Assembly (NCBI GenBank): GCA_964531095.1 | Contig: CAZHED010000016.1 | Location: 41,533-105,532, forward strand | Length of the DNA: 64,000 nucleotides | Direction of reading: 5' to 3' | Source: Palsa-1150 sp964531095 | Lineage (GTDB): Bacteria > Myxococcota_A > Polyangia > Polyangiales > Polyangiaceae | Part shown: in pieces, positions 25,468-34,867 of the stretch | How the letters are laid out: each line of letters opens with the position of its first letter | Position numbering within the stretch: position 1 is the first letter of the stretch | Program-made: the position numbers and the translations under genes | The notes under the pieces: model-generated | The model's input: only the letters and a program-made list of their open reading frames with translations | What the model was told of the DNA's origin: nothing | Database searches by the model: none

Positions 25468-25863
25468 ATGAAGCTCCCTCGGCCCAAGCAATCGCTGCGC
25501 GCGTACGTGGCTCAGTACGAAAAGGAGCACACCCAGCTCGGCACGAAGCTGACGCACATGGTGGGCATCCCGATGATCGTCGCGTCGATCCCGACGGCCT
25601 TCGTGAATCCGCCCGCGGCCGGGGGCCTCTTCGTGGGCGGTTGGGCGCTCCAGTACATCGGCCACTACGTGTTCGAGAAGAACAAGCCGGCCTTCTACAG
25701 CGACCCGTACTACTTGCTCGTCGGGCCCGTGTGGGTCGCCGCCGAGTGGCTGCAGCTATTCGGTCTTCCCGTCCCCGAAATGTTTACGGGCGCCGAGGGG
25801 GCGGGGGAGGGGATCGTCGAGTCCAAGATGGCGAACGGCGAGGCGGCCGCGGCGGCAAGCTAG
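25468..25863 (+). CDS. Mpo1/DUF962-family membrane protein
   Basis: A 131-residue membrane protein of the DUF962/YGL010w family; the yeast member Mpo1 is a dioxygenase in 2-hydroxy fatty acid alpha-oxidation. It shows the family His motifs YEKEHTQ, LTHMVGIPM and GHYVFEKNKPAF, with two hydrophobic spans at roughly 40-75 and 90-110. The tail is Glu/Ala rich. The start at ATG 25468 aligns with the family N-terminus. It lies divergent from the TIG lipoprotein. A role in processing hydroxylated long-chain bases would interest the lipid cluster upstream, but that link is speculative. Confidence 0.8.
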   Translation: MKLPRPKQSLRAYVAQYEKEHTQLGTKLTHMVGIPMIVASIPTAFVNPPAAGGLFVGGWALQYIGHYVFEKNKPAFYSDPYYLLVGPVWVAAEWLQLFGLPVPEMFTGAEGAGEGIVESKMANGEAAAAAS

Positions 25864-26056
25864 GGCGGCACGGTCGTCGTGCCCGACCGACCTGAGAGAA
25901 GCCATTTGTAAAATAGGAAAGAAACCACGACGGATCGCCCCGGGCGGCCGCAAACGTGAGTTCTTGCGTTGCTGCACGGAGAACACCGACGCTGGATACT
26001 CTCGAATTTGGCCAACGGTAAGGTGATCTTGGCGCGCAGTGCACTAGAGTTCGGCC

Positions 26057-27340
26057 ATGATCCGATTGCGGCGGACTTCGACGCTTGGGAAGCTGCTCCA
26101 TTCTTGTCTGCCACCGCCCTTCGTTGCTTGGGGGATGCTGCTGGGAGCGGCGTCCAGCAGCGCGTGTTCGAGCGCCCCGCATGACAGCGGCGCCGGGTCG
26201 GCGGCGGGCGGTAGTTCCGGGAGCGGAGGGGCAGTCGTCGTCCCGGGTGGCTCTTCCGGCGGGAGCGGAAGCAGTGGGAGCACGAGTGGCGGGTCGTCGA
26301 GTGGCGGCACAGGATCGGGTGCCCCGGCTCCCGGGAGCAGCGCCGGAGGTAGTAGCAGCAGCTCGGGGGCAAGCAGCAGCGGAGCGGTCGAGGCGAATGA
26401 AGCGGGGACGCCCCTCTCCAGCGGTTCGAGCAGCTCGGGGGCTGGGCTGGACGCGTCGAGCGGAGGCCCACCTCCACCCGCGCGAAACGATGCCGGCGGT
26501 GCTCCCCCAGACTCCGGTGCAAGCTCCGGCGGAGGCCCCGTCACCCCAGGGCTCACGACCTATCCGTACGTATTCTCGGTATTCGACGACTCCGCGCCCG
26601 TCTCCGACTTGAAGATCTACACGTCCAGCGACGCGCTGAACTTCACGTTGCTGTACGACACCGGGTACACAGGGCCGACTGGCTTCTTGCGCGACCCGAG
26701 CATCATGAAGAACACCGACGGCAAGTTCTATGTGGCCTTCACGACGCCACCGGACATTGGCTGTTGCGGCGCGGACACCAGCTTCAGCATCGCTTCGAGC
26801 GCCGATCTGAAGACCTGGACGACCGTCACGACCGTGCCGTGCGGAGTGCCCGGCACCAAGAACACGTGGGCGCCCGAATGGTTCAAAGACCTCGATGGCA
26901 GCGTGTATGCCATCGTCAACGTCGACGGGAAGACCTACAGCTACAAGGCAATGAACCAAGGCATGACGATGTTCGCGGCGCCGACGTGGATCGGGATTGG
27001 ACCTGGTTACATCGATACCTTCATCGTCACGATCGGCACCACCTACCACGCCTTTACGAAGAACAACGCGACGTACGTCGAGCACGCGACCGCGTCGAGC
27101 TTGGCCGGCCCCTGGACGTTCGTCGGGCAAAACGACTGGGCAGGCTGGGGCACTCACAAAGAAGCCCCGGCGTTGATCCTGCTTCCGACTGGAACTTGGC
27201 GATTTTACACGGACGCCGGTTCGTCCGGCCATGAAATGTACAGCGACAGCGCCGACGTCTTCAAGACGTGGACGGCTCCGAAGACGTTGCCGGGCGTGGG
27301 CAACAACATCAGCCACGGCACCGTCATCAAGGCAAACTAG
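26057..27340 (+). CDS. Secreted GH43/GH62-like five-bladed propeller glycosidase
   Basis: Exported protein of 427 residues. A hydrophobic N-terminal segment ends at SACSS (probable lipoprotein Cys near 37). Then comes a Ser/Gly linker of about 120 residues and, from about 165, a catalytic-looking domain. The motifs GFLRDPSIMKN, YVAFTT and NTWAPEWFKD match the first two blades of GH43- or GH62-type arabinofuranosidases, where the Asp of RDPS is the general base. It probably acts on plant or fungal arabinose- or xylose-containing polymers outside the cell. The exact family cannot be settled by eye. The stop overlaps the convergent helicase stop. Confidence 0.72.
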   Translation: MIRLRRTSTLGKLLHSCLPPPFVAWGMLLGAASSSACSSAPHDSGAGSAAGGSSGSGGAVVVPGGSSGGSGSSGSTSGGSSSGGTGSGAPAPGSSAGGSSSSSGASSSGAVEANEAGTPLSSGSSSSGAGLDASSGGPPPPARNDAGGAPPDSGASSGGGPVTPGLTTYPYVFSVFDDSAPVSDLKIYTSSDALNFTLLYDTGYTGPTGFLRDPSIMKNTDGKFYVAFTTPPDIGCCGADTSFSIASSADLKTWTTVTTVPCGVPGTKNTWAPEWFKDLDGSVYAIVNVDGKTYSYKAMNQGMTMFAAPTWIGIGPGYIDTFIVTIGTTYHAFTKNNATYVEHATASSLAGPWTFVGQNDWAGWGTHKEAPALILLPTGTWRFYTDAGSSGHEMYSDSADVFKTWTAPKTLPGVGNNISHGTVIKAN

Positions 27341-29739
27341 TTCTTGGACGTGGACGTGGACGCCCGCAGGAGCTCGAGGGCGACTTGCTTGCGCGACGCC
27401 TCGCCGGGCCCCACGCAAGCGGGGCAGCCGCACGGGCACGGGCACGATTCGATCAGGCGAAGCGTGCGCGCTGCGAGCACGTCCCGCTGCTGCCAGATGC
27501 GCTCGGCGAGCCCGGTCCCGCCGGGCACGTGCTCGTACACGAAGAGCGTCGGACTGAAACCCGCGCGCAGACCGCCGGGGCCCTTTCCCGGTGGCCCCGG
27601 CGAGCCAGGGTCCCCCGCTTCGACCGCTCCCTGGTCTCCCAGCGTCGTGCCGAGGTCGCGCGGGTCGCACATCAGCGCGAGCGCCGCCACCGTCTCGAAT
27701 GCGACGCCGATCCCGCGCAGCCCGTCGATGGCCGCCGCGCGCCCGGCCGAGACCCCGGCGCAGAAGCGCTCGGGGGCCGTCAGCCAGAAGGCGGTCGTGT
27801 GCATCTGCATCTCCGGCAACCGGACGTCTCCGTAGCCCGCGTTCTCGTGCGTGTAGAACTTGATCTTCTTGTATCCGACCACCTTCTCGACGATGGCCAC
27901 TTCGCCCCATCCGCTCGTCCACTCGCTGCCGTCGGCGAGCAGAGGCCCCGTGGCGCTCTCTTCGATGACCGAGATCTGCAAGTAGGTCATCGCGTCGGTC
28001 CAGTAGTCCGGCTCGACGCGCCGGACGAATGCCTTTTGGTTGTCGTGGTCGAAGCGCTCGACTTGCCAGCATTCCCCGTCGTGCTGGTAGATCGCGTGCT
28101 CGTGGAGCATCGTGTGCGCGGAGCGCCAGTCGAGCTCGGCGATCGAACGCTCGTTCTCGACGTCGATGATGACCACGTTGTCCCAGCCCACGCTCCGCAG
28201 CGACACGTCGTTCGCCGGGTACGCGTCGGCAGCCCAATGAAACGAGCCGCCCGCCTCGTGCAGAACGCGATGGCGCACGAGAAAGCCGAGGGCGTCGCCC
28301 GTCTCGGCGGGGCCGAGCGAGCCGAACCCTTCGCCGCGCCGAAACGGGAGCTCGAAGGCTGCGCATTTCAGGTGCTGCACCACGATCTCGACGTTGTCCG
28401 GATCGATGCGCGCCTGTTCGACCGGCGAGCCGAGCAAGAAGTCGGGCTCGCGCGCGAGGTACTGATCGAGCGGCGCGCTCGACGCGACGAGCACGCCGAT
28501 GCTCGTGGCGCCCCGCCGCCCGGCGCGCCCCAGCCTCTGCCAGGTGCCGGCAATCGATCCCGGATACCCGGCGCACACCACGGCTTCGAGCTCGCCGATA
28601 TCGATCCCGAGCTCGAGCGCGCTCGTGGCCACCACGCCGAGGATCTCTCCGTCGCGGAGGCGGCGCTCGATGTCCCGCCGCTGCCCGGGCAAGTAGCCGC
28701 CCCGGTACGCCATGATCTGCGACGCATCGATGCCCGCGCCCCGGTCGGTTCGGCTGGCGCCCGTGACGACGGCGTCGCGAAGATAGCGGAGCATCACTTC
28801 GACCGAGTTGCGCGACTGGCCGAACACGATCGTCGGCACCCGGGCGCGCACGAGGTCCGCGGCGAGCTTCACGGCCTGTTTGACGTAGCTGGCGCGGATG
28901 CCCAGCTCCGCGTTGACGACCGGGGGGTTGTAGAGGAAAAAACGGCGCGCTCCCCGCGGCGCTCCGCTCTCGGCGACGAGCTCGACCTCGCTCTGTTCCA
29001 CATTGAAGAGGTGGGCCGCGTGCTCCTGCGGGTTGCCGATCGTCGCCGTCGCGCCGATGAGCTGAGGATGCGATCCGTGGAAGTGCGCGATGCGCATCAG
29101 GCGCCGCAGCACGTTCGCCACGTGGGAGCCGAGCACGCCCTTATACGTGTGGAGCTCGTCGACGACGACGTAGCGCAGGTGCTGCATCGTGCGCGCCCAG
29201 CTCGCGTGGTGCGGCAAAATCCCGGTGTGGAGCATGTCCGGGTTGGTGAGGATGACGCCTGCCCTCTCGCGGGCCGCTCGCCGCGCGTCCGCCGGGGTAT
29301 CGCCGTCGTAGACGACGGCGCCCGCGGCGAGGCCCGCCGATTTCATGAGCTCGCGCAGCCCCGCCTCTTGGTCGCGCGCGAGCGCTTTGGTCGGGTAGAG
29401 ATAGATGGCGCGAGCGTCCGGATCGTCGAAGTACGCTTGCAGCACGGGCAAGTGAAAGCAGAAGCTCTTGCCGCTGGCCGTGGGCGTCGCCACGACCATG
29501 TGCCGGCCCGCGCGGGCCGCCGCGAGGGCGCGCGCCTGGTGGTCGTACAGGCGATCGATGCCCCGCTCGCGGAGCGCGCGCGCGAGCCCCGGCGCGAGCG
29601 CGAATGGGATGTCGGCGTATCGGCCGCCGGCCCCAGCGAGCGTCTCATCCGCGCAGAAACAGGGCCTGACCCAGGAGCTCGCCTGCCAGCGGGCGAGTAC
29701 GGCGTCCACCCCGCGTTCGACGTTCCAGGGAGCGAGCAT
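27337..29739 (-). CDS. DEXH-box helicase with DUF1998 zinc domain (MrfA/YprA-like)
   Basis: Superfamily 2 helicase, 800 residues. Walker A ATPTASGKS (84-92), motif Ia YPTKALA, motif II DELH (194-197), motif III GATATI and motif VI QRLGRAGRRG are all present. The C-terminal DUF1998 region ends in a four-Cys-type cluster CPCPCGCPAC (766-775), typical of the MrfA group. In Bacillus subtilis MrfA works with MrfB in excision of mitomycin C cross-links. No exonuclease partner is adjacent here. The ATG at 29739 is the family start. The gene is convergent with the glycosidase and divergent from lspA. Confidence 0.92.
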   Translation of the reverse strand: MLAPWNVERGVDAVLARWQASSWVRPCFCADETLAGAGGRYADIPFALAPGLARALRERGIDRLYDHQARALAAARAGRHMVVATPTASGKSFCFHLPVLQAYFDDPDARAIYLYPTKALARDQEAGLRELMKSAGLAAGAVVYDGDTPADARRAARERAGVILTNPDMLHTGILPHHASWARTMQHLRYVVVDELHTYKGVLGSHVANVLRRLMRIAHFHGSHPQLIGATATIGNPQEHAAHLFNVEQSEVELVAESGAPRGARRFFLYNPPVVNAELGIRASYVKQAVKLAADLVRARVPTIVFGQSRNSVEVMLRYLRDAVVTGASRTDRGAGIDASQIMAYRGGYLPGQRRDIERRLRDGEILGVVATSALELGIDIGELEAVVCAGYPGSIAGTWQRLGRAGRRGATSIGVLVASSAPLDQYLAREPDFLLGSPVEQARIDPDNVEIVVQHLKCAAFELPFRRGEGFGSLGPAETGDALGFLVRHRVLHEAGGSFHWAADAYPANDVSLRSVGWDNVVIIDVENERSIAELDWRSAHTMLHEHAIYQHDGECWQVERFDHDNQKAFVRRVEPDYWTDAMTYLQISVIEESATGPLLADGSEWTSGWGEVAIVEKVVGYKKIKFYTHENAGYGDVRLPEMQMHTTAFWLTAPERFCAGVSAGRAAAIDGLRGIGVAFETVAALALMCDPRDLGTTLGDQGAVEAGDPGSPGPPGKGPGGLRAGFSPTLFVYEHVPGGTGLAERIWQQRDVLAARTLRLIESCPCPCGCPACVGPGEASRKQVALELLRASTSTSKN

Positions 29740-29872
29740 GGCTACATCACCTAAACAAATGTATCCTGACGGGGCAACCGCTAACCATGCGCCGCTCGCG
29801 TGGGAGGGGCAGGCCCCTTGCCACGCTTCGCTTTGCCCTGGCTCTGCGATCCACTAGATCGCCTCGACCCAC

Positions 29873-30670
29873 GTGACCGAACCGACCGAAACCACCAACG
29901 CTGCGGGCCCGATTCCACAGGCGGGCGAAATCGTCGTCGACGGGCCGCCGCCCGACGCGCCGCCTCGGGAGCAGGCCGTCCCGGGCGAGCGCCTTGCCGC
30001 GCCGCTCGGCGCGAGCCCCGTCATCGGTGACTACGGCCGGCCTCGCCCTTCCTACGTATTTCTCGCCGTCGTTTCGACGGTCACCCTCGCGTGCGACATC
30101 GCGACGAAGGCTTGGGCCGCACACCACCTGGACGGCTACCCGGGGGTCGTCGAAGTGTGGAACAGCCATCTCACGCTCGTTCTCGCGCGCAATCGCGGAG
30201 GGGCCTGGGGCCTCCTGCAATCGACGAGCGAGAGCGTCCGCCGGCCGTTCTTTTTGCTCGTGTCCGTCGCGGCGATCGCGTTCATCATGACCCTGTACCG
30301 GCGCCTTCTTCCGCGCCAGCACGCACTGAAATGGGGGCTTCCCCTCGTCCTCGGCGGGGCGCTCGGAAACGTTCTCGACCGCATTCGCTACGGGCAGGTG
30401 ATCGACTTCATCGACGCCCATATCCTCTTCAAAGGCGCCGAACGCCACTGGCCGACGTTCAACGTCGCCGACATTGCCATCTGTGTCGGAGTGGGGCTGA
30501 TGGCGATCGACATGTTCACGAGCAAGCGCGACAGGCCGGTTTGGCGCGCGCCGAGCATTCCGCCGGCCCAGTCGGGTGAGCCTTCGGCCGAGTGGAAGGG
30601 CGGTGCCCGCGAGCCGACCCCGGCGCCGATCCATTCGCCCCCGGAGACCCCGCCCGTCGAACCAAAATAG
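29873..30670 (+). CDS. lspA: Lipoprotein signal peptidase (signal peptidase II)
   Basis: Inner-membrane aspartyl protease that removes signal peptides from diacylated prolipoproteins. The 265-residue protein has four hydrophobic segments. It carries the catalytic pair D178 (GQVIDFID) and D200 (TFNVADIAI), plus the conserved NRGGAWG and GGALGNVLDR. It is longer than usual (about 160-170): residues 1-58 are a Pro/Ala-rich cytoplasmic extension, and the last 45 are a Pro-rich tail. The GTG start at 29873 is the only clear one. lgt follows after 25 bases, so two of the three lipoprotein maturation enzymes sit together in a genome region full of lipoproteins. Confidence 0.95.
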   Translation: MTEPTETTNAAGPIPQAGEIVVDGPPPDAPPREQAVPGERLAAPLGASPVIGDYGRPRPSYVFLAVVSTVTLACDIATKAWAAHHLDGYPGVVEVWNSHLTLVLARNRGGAWGLLQSTSESVRRPFFLLVSVAAIAFIMTLYRRLLPRQHALKWGLPLVLGGALGNVLDRIRYGQVIDFIDAHILFKGAERHWPTFNVADIAICVGVGLMAIDMFTSKRDRPVWRAPSIPPAQSGEPSAEWKGGAREPTPAPIHSPPETPPVEPK

Positions 30671-30695
30671 AGGGATACGGGAAGTAGCTGGCCCC

Positions 30696-31622
30696 TTGCA
30701 CCCCGAGCTCTTTCGCGTCTTCGGCGTCGGTTTTCCTTCGTATTTCGTCCTTCTCTTGTCCGGCTTTCTGTTCGCGACCGCCGCCGGGGCGCTCTGGGCG
30801 CGACGGATCGGCGAGAGCGCAGACGTCGTCGTCGATCTCGGCCTCGCGATGTTGCTCGCAGGTGTGGCGGGGGCTCGGATCTTCCACGTCCTCGTCGACG
30901 GGCAGTTCTGGGACTACGTGCATCTGTGCACCGACCCTTCGCGCGTCGACTGGCCGCTCGATCACGCCGAGTGCGTGTCGCCGGCCTACGACGGCGTCTG
31001 GGATGCCGCGAAGGGGCTCTGCCATCCGAGCGAGGCCGATTGCTTCCAATGGGCGAAGTTTTGGGCCGGCGGCCTGACGTATTACGGGGGGTTCGCGGGC
31101 GCGTCGGTCGCGGCATGGTTCGTTCTGAAGCGCGACCGCTTCCCGTTCTGGAAGGCGGCGGACATGGCCGGGTTCGCCGTGCCCCTCGGTCTCGCGTTCG
31201 GACGGATGGGCTGCCTTCTGGCGGGGTGCTGCTTCGGGTCCACGTGCGACGTACCGTGGGCGATGTCGTTCCCGCCGAGGAGCGCCGCGACCGAGGAGCA
31301 GGTCAAAGCGCACCTGCTGGCCAGCCCGCACCAGTGGAGCTTGCCGGTGCACCCGACGCAGGTCTACGAGGCCGCCGCTTCGCTGATCATCGCCGCCGTG
31401 TGCATGGTGGTCGTGCACCCGCGCAAACGCTACGACGGCCAGGTCTTCGTCTCGTTCCTAGTGCTTTACGCGATCGCACGGTTTCTCATCGAGTTTCTGC
31501 GGCGTGACGATCGCGGCGGTCTGCTCGGGCTGTCGACCTCGCAGATCGTAGGAATTGCGGCATTGTGCTTCGCCGCGATCGTGCATGCGCGCAGAGGTCG
31601 CGGTATATCCCCCGCAGAATGA
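30696..31622 (+). CDS. lgt: Prolipoprotein diacylglyceryl transferase
   Basis: Transfers diacylglycerol from phosphatidylglycerol to the lipobox Cys, the step before LspA cleavage. The 308-residue polytopic membrane protein includes LHPELFRVFG at the start, GGLTYYGGFAG, the Lgt signature region GRMGCLLAGCCFGS, HPTQVYEA and RFLIEFLRRDDRGG. The loop between the first helices carries an insert of about 40 residues with four Cys. The start is taken as TTG 30696, because the homologous N-terminus begins there and GGGAAG precedes it. Upstream sequence in the same frame lies inside lspA. The stop overlaps the folD start by ATGA. Confidence 0.92.
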   Translation: MHPELFRVFGVGFPSYFVLLLSGFLFATAAGALWARRIGESADVVVDLGLAMLLAGVAGARIFHVLVDGQFWDYVHLCTDPSRVDWPLDHAECVSPAYDGVWDAAKGLCHPSEADCFQWAKFWAGGLTYYGGFAGASVAAWFVLKRDRFPFWKAADMAGFAVPLGLAFGRMGCLLAGCCFGSTCDVPWAMSFPPRSAATEEQVKAHLLASPHQWSLPVHPTQVYEAAASLIIAAVCMVVVHPRKRYDGQVFVSFLVLYAIARFLIEFLRRDDRGGLLGLSTSQIVGIAALCFAAIVHARRGRGISPAE

Positions 31623-32512
31623 GCGCTCGCATTCTCGACGGGAAAAAGTTGGCCGAGGAAGTGCGCGCGGAGGTGCGCGCCGGGGTCGAGGCGTTTCGCG
31701 CCGAGCACGGGCGGCCGCCGGGGCTCGACGTGCTGATCGTCGGCGCAGACCCGGCGAGCGTGCTTTACACGCGCAACAAGGAGAAGGCATCGAACCAGGT
31801 CGGCATGCGGGGCAAGCTCCACACGCTTCCCGCGTCGACGAGCGAAGCCGAGCTCGCGGGCATTCTGCGTGACCTGAATGCGGACCCGGGAATCGACGGC
31901 ATCCTGGTTCAGCTTCCTCTTCCCAAGGGCATCGACGCCGAACGAGTGCTCGACCTCATCGACCCGGGCAAAGACGTCGACGGCTTCCATCCGGTGAACG
32001 CGGGGTTGCTCGCGCTCGGCCGTCGCGGATGCCTGGTCGCCTGCACGCCATCGGGCTGCATGCGCCTCATCGCGCTCGCCGGGGCGAGCCTCGAGGGCGC
32101 GAACGCCGTCGTCGTCGGGCGCAGCAACATCGTCGGCAAGCCGATGGCGCAGCTTCTCCTCGGGGCGAACGCGACGGTCACCGTGGCCCATTCGCGAACG
32201 CGGGATCTCGCGGGCGTGTGCCGGCGGGCGGACGTGCTCGTTGCGGCGGTCGGGAAGGCGGAGATGATCCGGGGCGACTGGATCAAACCGGGCGCCGTGG
32301 TGATCGACGTGGGGCAGAACAGCCTCGCGCTCGCGGACGGGAAGACGAAGCTCGTCGGCGACGTCGCGTTCGACGAGGCCAGAGAAGTCGCGGGGGCGAT
32401 CACCCCGGTGCCGGGTGGGGTAGGTCCGATGACGATCGCGATGCTCCTCGCGAACACGCTCGAGGCGGCACGGCGGCGGGTGCAAGGCAGGGCGCACGTG
32501 TCGGCGACTTGA
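31619..32512 (+). CDS. folD: Methylenetetrahydrofolate dehydrogenase/cyclohydrolase FolD
   Basis: Bifunctional enzyme interconverting methylene-, methenyl- and formyl-tetrahydrofolate. The 297-residue protein has the catalytic Y50-xxx-K54 (YTRNK), VQLPLPKGID, KDVDGFHPVN, the NADP site GRSNIVGKPMA and PVPGGVGPMTIAML. Length is standard. The ATG at 31619 overlaps the lgt stop, so it is the third gene of the lspA-lgt-folD run. Formyl-tetrahydrofolate also feeds initiator tRNA formylation, but no direct tie to lipoproteins is implied. Confidence 0.96.
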   Translation: MSARILDGKKLAEEVRAEVRAGVEAFRAEHGRPPGLDVLIVGADPASVLYTRNKEKASNQVGMRGKLHTLPASTSEAELAGILRDLNADPGIDGILVQLPLPKGIDAERVLDLIDPGKDVDGFHPVNAGLLALGRRGCLVACTPSGCMRLIALAGASLEGANAVVVGRSNIVGKPMAQLLLGANATVTVAHSRTRDLAGVCRRADVLVAAVGKAEMIRGDWIKPGAVVIDVGQNSLALADGKTKLVGDVAFDEAREVAGAITPVPGGVGPMTIAMLLANTLEAARRRVQGRAHVSAT

Positions 32513-32566
32513 TCGCGGGACTTCGGATGCGGGGGACGCCCGAGCGTGCCGCTCGCCGTTCGTCCG

Positions 32567-33169
32567 TCACTCCTCGGGGTTGAGCTCGACGAGGTTCGGC
32601 GCGACGGAGAACGTCATGGTGGGCTGGATGACGCCGCTGAGTGTGAAGGTCGACAGGTTGCCATCCCCGTTCAAGTCGCCTTGCGCAGTGGCCACCCACG
32701 TGCCCCCCGCTGCTTTTGGAGTCGTTACTGCGAAGTTATACATGTAATATTGGGGCGCATCGATCGTGAACCTCAGGCAAGCGAAGCCAACGCCAGGTGT
32801 CGCCTTGTCCGCGTTCCAGTCGACACCGGCCGCCTGGCTCGACTGATATTTCTGCCCCTTAATCTTGTCTGGCGTGGCCGGTACACTGGCGGTCGCCGAG
32901 AGGCAGAGCGAACGCGAGATGCCAGCGGTTCCGCCGGGAGAGAGGGCCGCTCCTGGCATCGACTCTTGCTCGAATTCGGAGGCCTGCTGGCGCGCCATTT
33001 CTCCGAGCGAATTGCGGGCCTCGGCCGTCTTGGCATTCGCGAGGTACTTTCGCACGCCGTAGGTAGCGAGCACCGACAGAATACCGATGATCGCCACGAC
33101 GATCATGAGCTCTATGAGTGTGAACCCGCGTTCTCCTGCCTTCATCGCTGATTTCACACTCCTTCCCAT
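32567..33169 (-). CDS. Type IV pilin, copy 1
   Basis: Major-pilin-like subunit, 200 residues. The leader MGRSVKSAMKAGERG ends at the prepilin peptidase site before FTLIELMIVVAIIGIL, with Glu at +5 of the mature protein. The N-terminal helix continues to about residue 60, then comes a globular domain with two Cys (SLCLS and GFACLRF) likely to form a disulphide. An EF-hand-like QGDLNGDGNLS loop lies near the end. The ATG at 33169 is chosen; ATG 33145 would also leave a leader. It is closely related to copy 2 downstream and ends in the same ELNPEE. The 248-base gap between the copies suggests its own promoter. Confidence 0.9.
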   Translation of the reverse strand: MGRSVKSAMKAGERGFTLIELMIVVAIIGILSVLATYGVRKYLANAKTAEARNSLGEMARQQASEFEQESMPGAALSPGGTAGISRSLCLSATASVPATPDKIKGQKYQSSQAAGVDWNADKATPGVGFACLRFTIDAPQYYMYNFAVTTPKAAGGTWVATAQGDLNGDGNLSTFTLSGVIQPTMTFSVAPNLVELNPEE

Positions 33170-33360
33170 CGTAAAGACTACCTTGCCACCGGGACGAGTG
33201 TGCCCCGGAATTGCTCGCGGCAATCGCGAAGTACGTTCTCCGCGCTCGATGCCTCACATCCCCACCACTATGCGCTTGGGGTGGCATCGCGACCTGCCAC
33301 ATCCCCCGAGAGAGCGCTGACTGTCGAAGAGCCGCCTCGGGCAGCGGGCGCATACAAACG

Positions 33361-33395
33361 AAAGCGCCGGGCTTTGGTGCAGAGCCCGGCGCTTT
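33361..33395 (-). terminator. Intrinsic terminator after pilin copy 2
   Basis: A perfect 13-base-pair stem (33361-33373 with 33383-33395) with a 9-base loop and GGGCT core lies 23 bases past the stop of pilin copy 2. It is flanked on its 3' side by TTT then CG then TTTG. It should separate the copy 2 transcript from copy 1. Confidence 0.8.
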
Positions 33396-33417
33396 AGTTA
33401 TATGCTTGCCTAACCGA

Positions 33418-34008
33418 TCACTCCTCGGGGTTGAGCTCGACGAGGTTCGGGGCAAGCGAGAACGTCATACTCGGCTGGATGACGCCGTTCAGCGTGAACG
33501 TCGACAGGGCGCCGTCGCCGTTCAAGTCGCCCTGGGCCGTGCCTGCCCACGTGCCGGCGGCCGCCGTCGGGGTCGTGACGGCGAAGTTGTACATATAGTA
33601 CTGGGGCGCATCCATGGCGAACTTGAGGCACGCGAAGCCGGTGCCGGCAGTGGCCTGGTCTTTGTTCCAATCTGCGCCGGCGGCTTGGCTCGACTGATAT
33701 TTCTGCCCCTTGATGCTATCTGCCGATGCCGGCACGGCGGCCGTCGGCGCGAGGCAAAGCGTACGCGAGACCCCGGCGACCGCACCAGGAGCCAGGGCAA
33801 CTCCTGCCATCGACTCCTTTTCGAACTCGGTCGCCTGGTCTTTGCCCATCTGACCGAGCGAGTTTCGCGCCTCGGCGGTCTTGGCATTCGCAAGGTACTT
33901 GCGAACGCCGTAGATCGCGAGCACAGCCAAGATGCCGACGATCGCGACGACGATCATCAGCTCGATGAGCGTAAACCCTTCGTTTCCTTTTCTCTGCGAT
34001 GGACCCAT
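33418..34008 (-). CDS. Type IV pilin, copy 2
   Basis: Pilin of 196 residues. Leader MGPSQRKGNEG is cut before FTLIELMIVVAIVGIL. The mature part matches copy 1 along its whole length: VRKYLANAKTAEARNSLG, KIKGQ/SIKGQKYQSSQAAG, DAPQYYMYNFAVTTP and the C-terminal MTFS-APNLVELNPEE. AAGGAG precedes the ATG at 34008. It begins 44 bases after the upstream pilin-like gene and probably shares its transcript. A strong hairpin terminator follows. A nearby NtrC-type regulator suggests sigma-54 control, as for pilA in Myxococcus, but no convincing -24/-12 box was found. Confidence 0.92.
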   Translation of the reverse strand: MGPSQRKGNEGFTLIELMIVVAIVGILAVLAIYGVRKYLANAKTAEARNSLGQMGKDQATEFEKESMAGVALAPGAVAGVSRTLCLAPTAAVPASADSIKGQKYQSSQAAGADWNKDQATAGTGFACLKFAMDAPQYYMYNFAVTTPTAAAGTWAGTAQGDLNGDGALSTFTLNGVIQPSMTFSLAPNLVELNPEE

Positions 34009-34052
34009 GATCTGCTTCTCCTTAGTTTCCCTGTTTCTCTCGCTTCTGCCCG

Positions 34053-34640
34053 TCACTGCCCCTCGTTGACGGTGACCACTTGATTGCTCCATGACGTCGT
34101 CATGACGTACGTATTGGGCGGCCCTTGGCCGTCGATGTCGCATGTGGCGACGACGATGTACCAATCGGTCGCCGATGTGGCCGGAATCGTGACGCCTCCG
34201 AGGGCGGTCGGGAGCGCGGGCGTATTGCTGTTGCCCGGACCGCCTTTGGTCGCGTATCCGAACATCACCGGCCCGTCGATGTGCAGCGGTAGCGCCGACC
34301 AGTCCTGCGTGGGGCACGTTCCGGCCGGGCAGGCAGCTCCCCATACTGTCGCCTTTTGCCCGGTGGGAGTCCCTTGTGGGTAATACGCGGTCGAGAGATC
34401 AGCGGAGATGTTGGCGTATTGCTGCGTCTCCGCGTAGTAGCTTTCTTGCGCGACCCGGATGCTCTGGACGGTATTGGTTGCTTCGGCCACGTGAGACGAC
34501 TGTATGATCTTGCGGTACCCGACGACCGCGAGCGTCGCGAGAACGCCGACGATCACGACGACGACCATCATCTCGACGAGCGTGAAGCCTCGGGCGCGCC
34601 GTGAACCCACGTTCGAAGGCAATTGCAGTGCTCGTGCCAT
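34053..34640 (-). CDS. Type IV pilin-like (minor pilin or pseudopilin)
   Basis: A 195-residue prepilin. Basic leader ending SRRARG before FTLVEMMVVVVIVGVLATLAVVGY, with Glu at +5. The globular part differs from the two adjacent pilins. It contains CPAGTCPTQDW and a C-terminal ATCDIDGQG loop that resembles the tail of many myxobacterial fimbrial proteins. It is likely a minor pilin or alternative major pilin. The start at ATG 34640 has no good ribosome binding site. It lies between the regulator gene and pilin copy 2 on the same strand. Confidence 0.85.
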   Translation of the reverse strand: MARALQLPSNVGSRRARGFTLVEMMVVVVIVGVLATLAVVGYRKIIQSSHVAEATNTVQSIRVAQESYYAETQQYANISADLSTAYYPQGTPTGQKATVWGAACPAGTCPTQDWSALPLHIDGPVMFGYATKGGPGNSNTPALPTALGGVTIPATSATDWYIVVATCDIDGQGPPNTYVMTTSWSNQVVTVNEGQ

Positions 34641-34867
34641 GAGGAATGTCTCTCGAGGCCTACTCCGGTGATGTTGTGCGCGCTGCCCGGAAACCCGCGC
34701 AGATCCTCGAGATCGCTCCGCCTGCTTGCTCGAGGGGATAGCGACGCAGTGACAATTTTCGTCACGTTGCAGTCGTCGATTGCCGAGGATTGTCCGACCT
34801 CTCGGCCAGCGCGTTCTCCTTTCGTCGCGCGGGAACGACCGCCGGATGCGCGGCGTTGTGGACCATC

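Noticed and set aside
25784..28576. Minus-strand open frame of about 930 codons across the glycosidase and helicase
   Set aside because: It runs antisense to one gene and out of frame with the helicase; composition is Arg/Ala-rich shadow.
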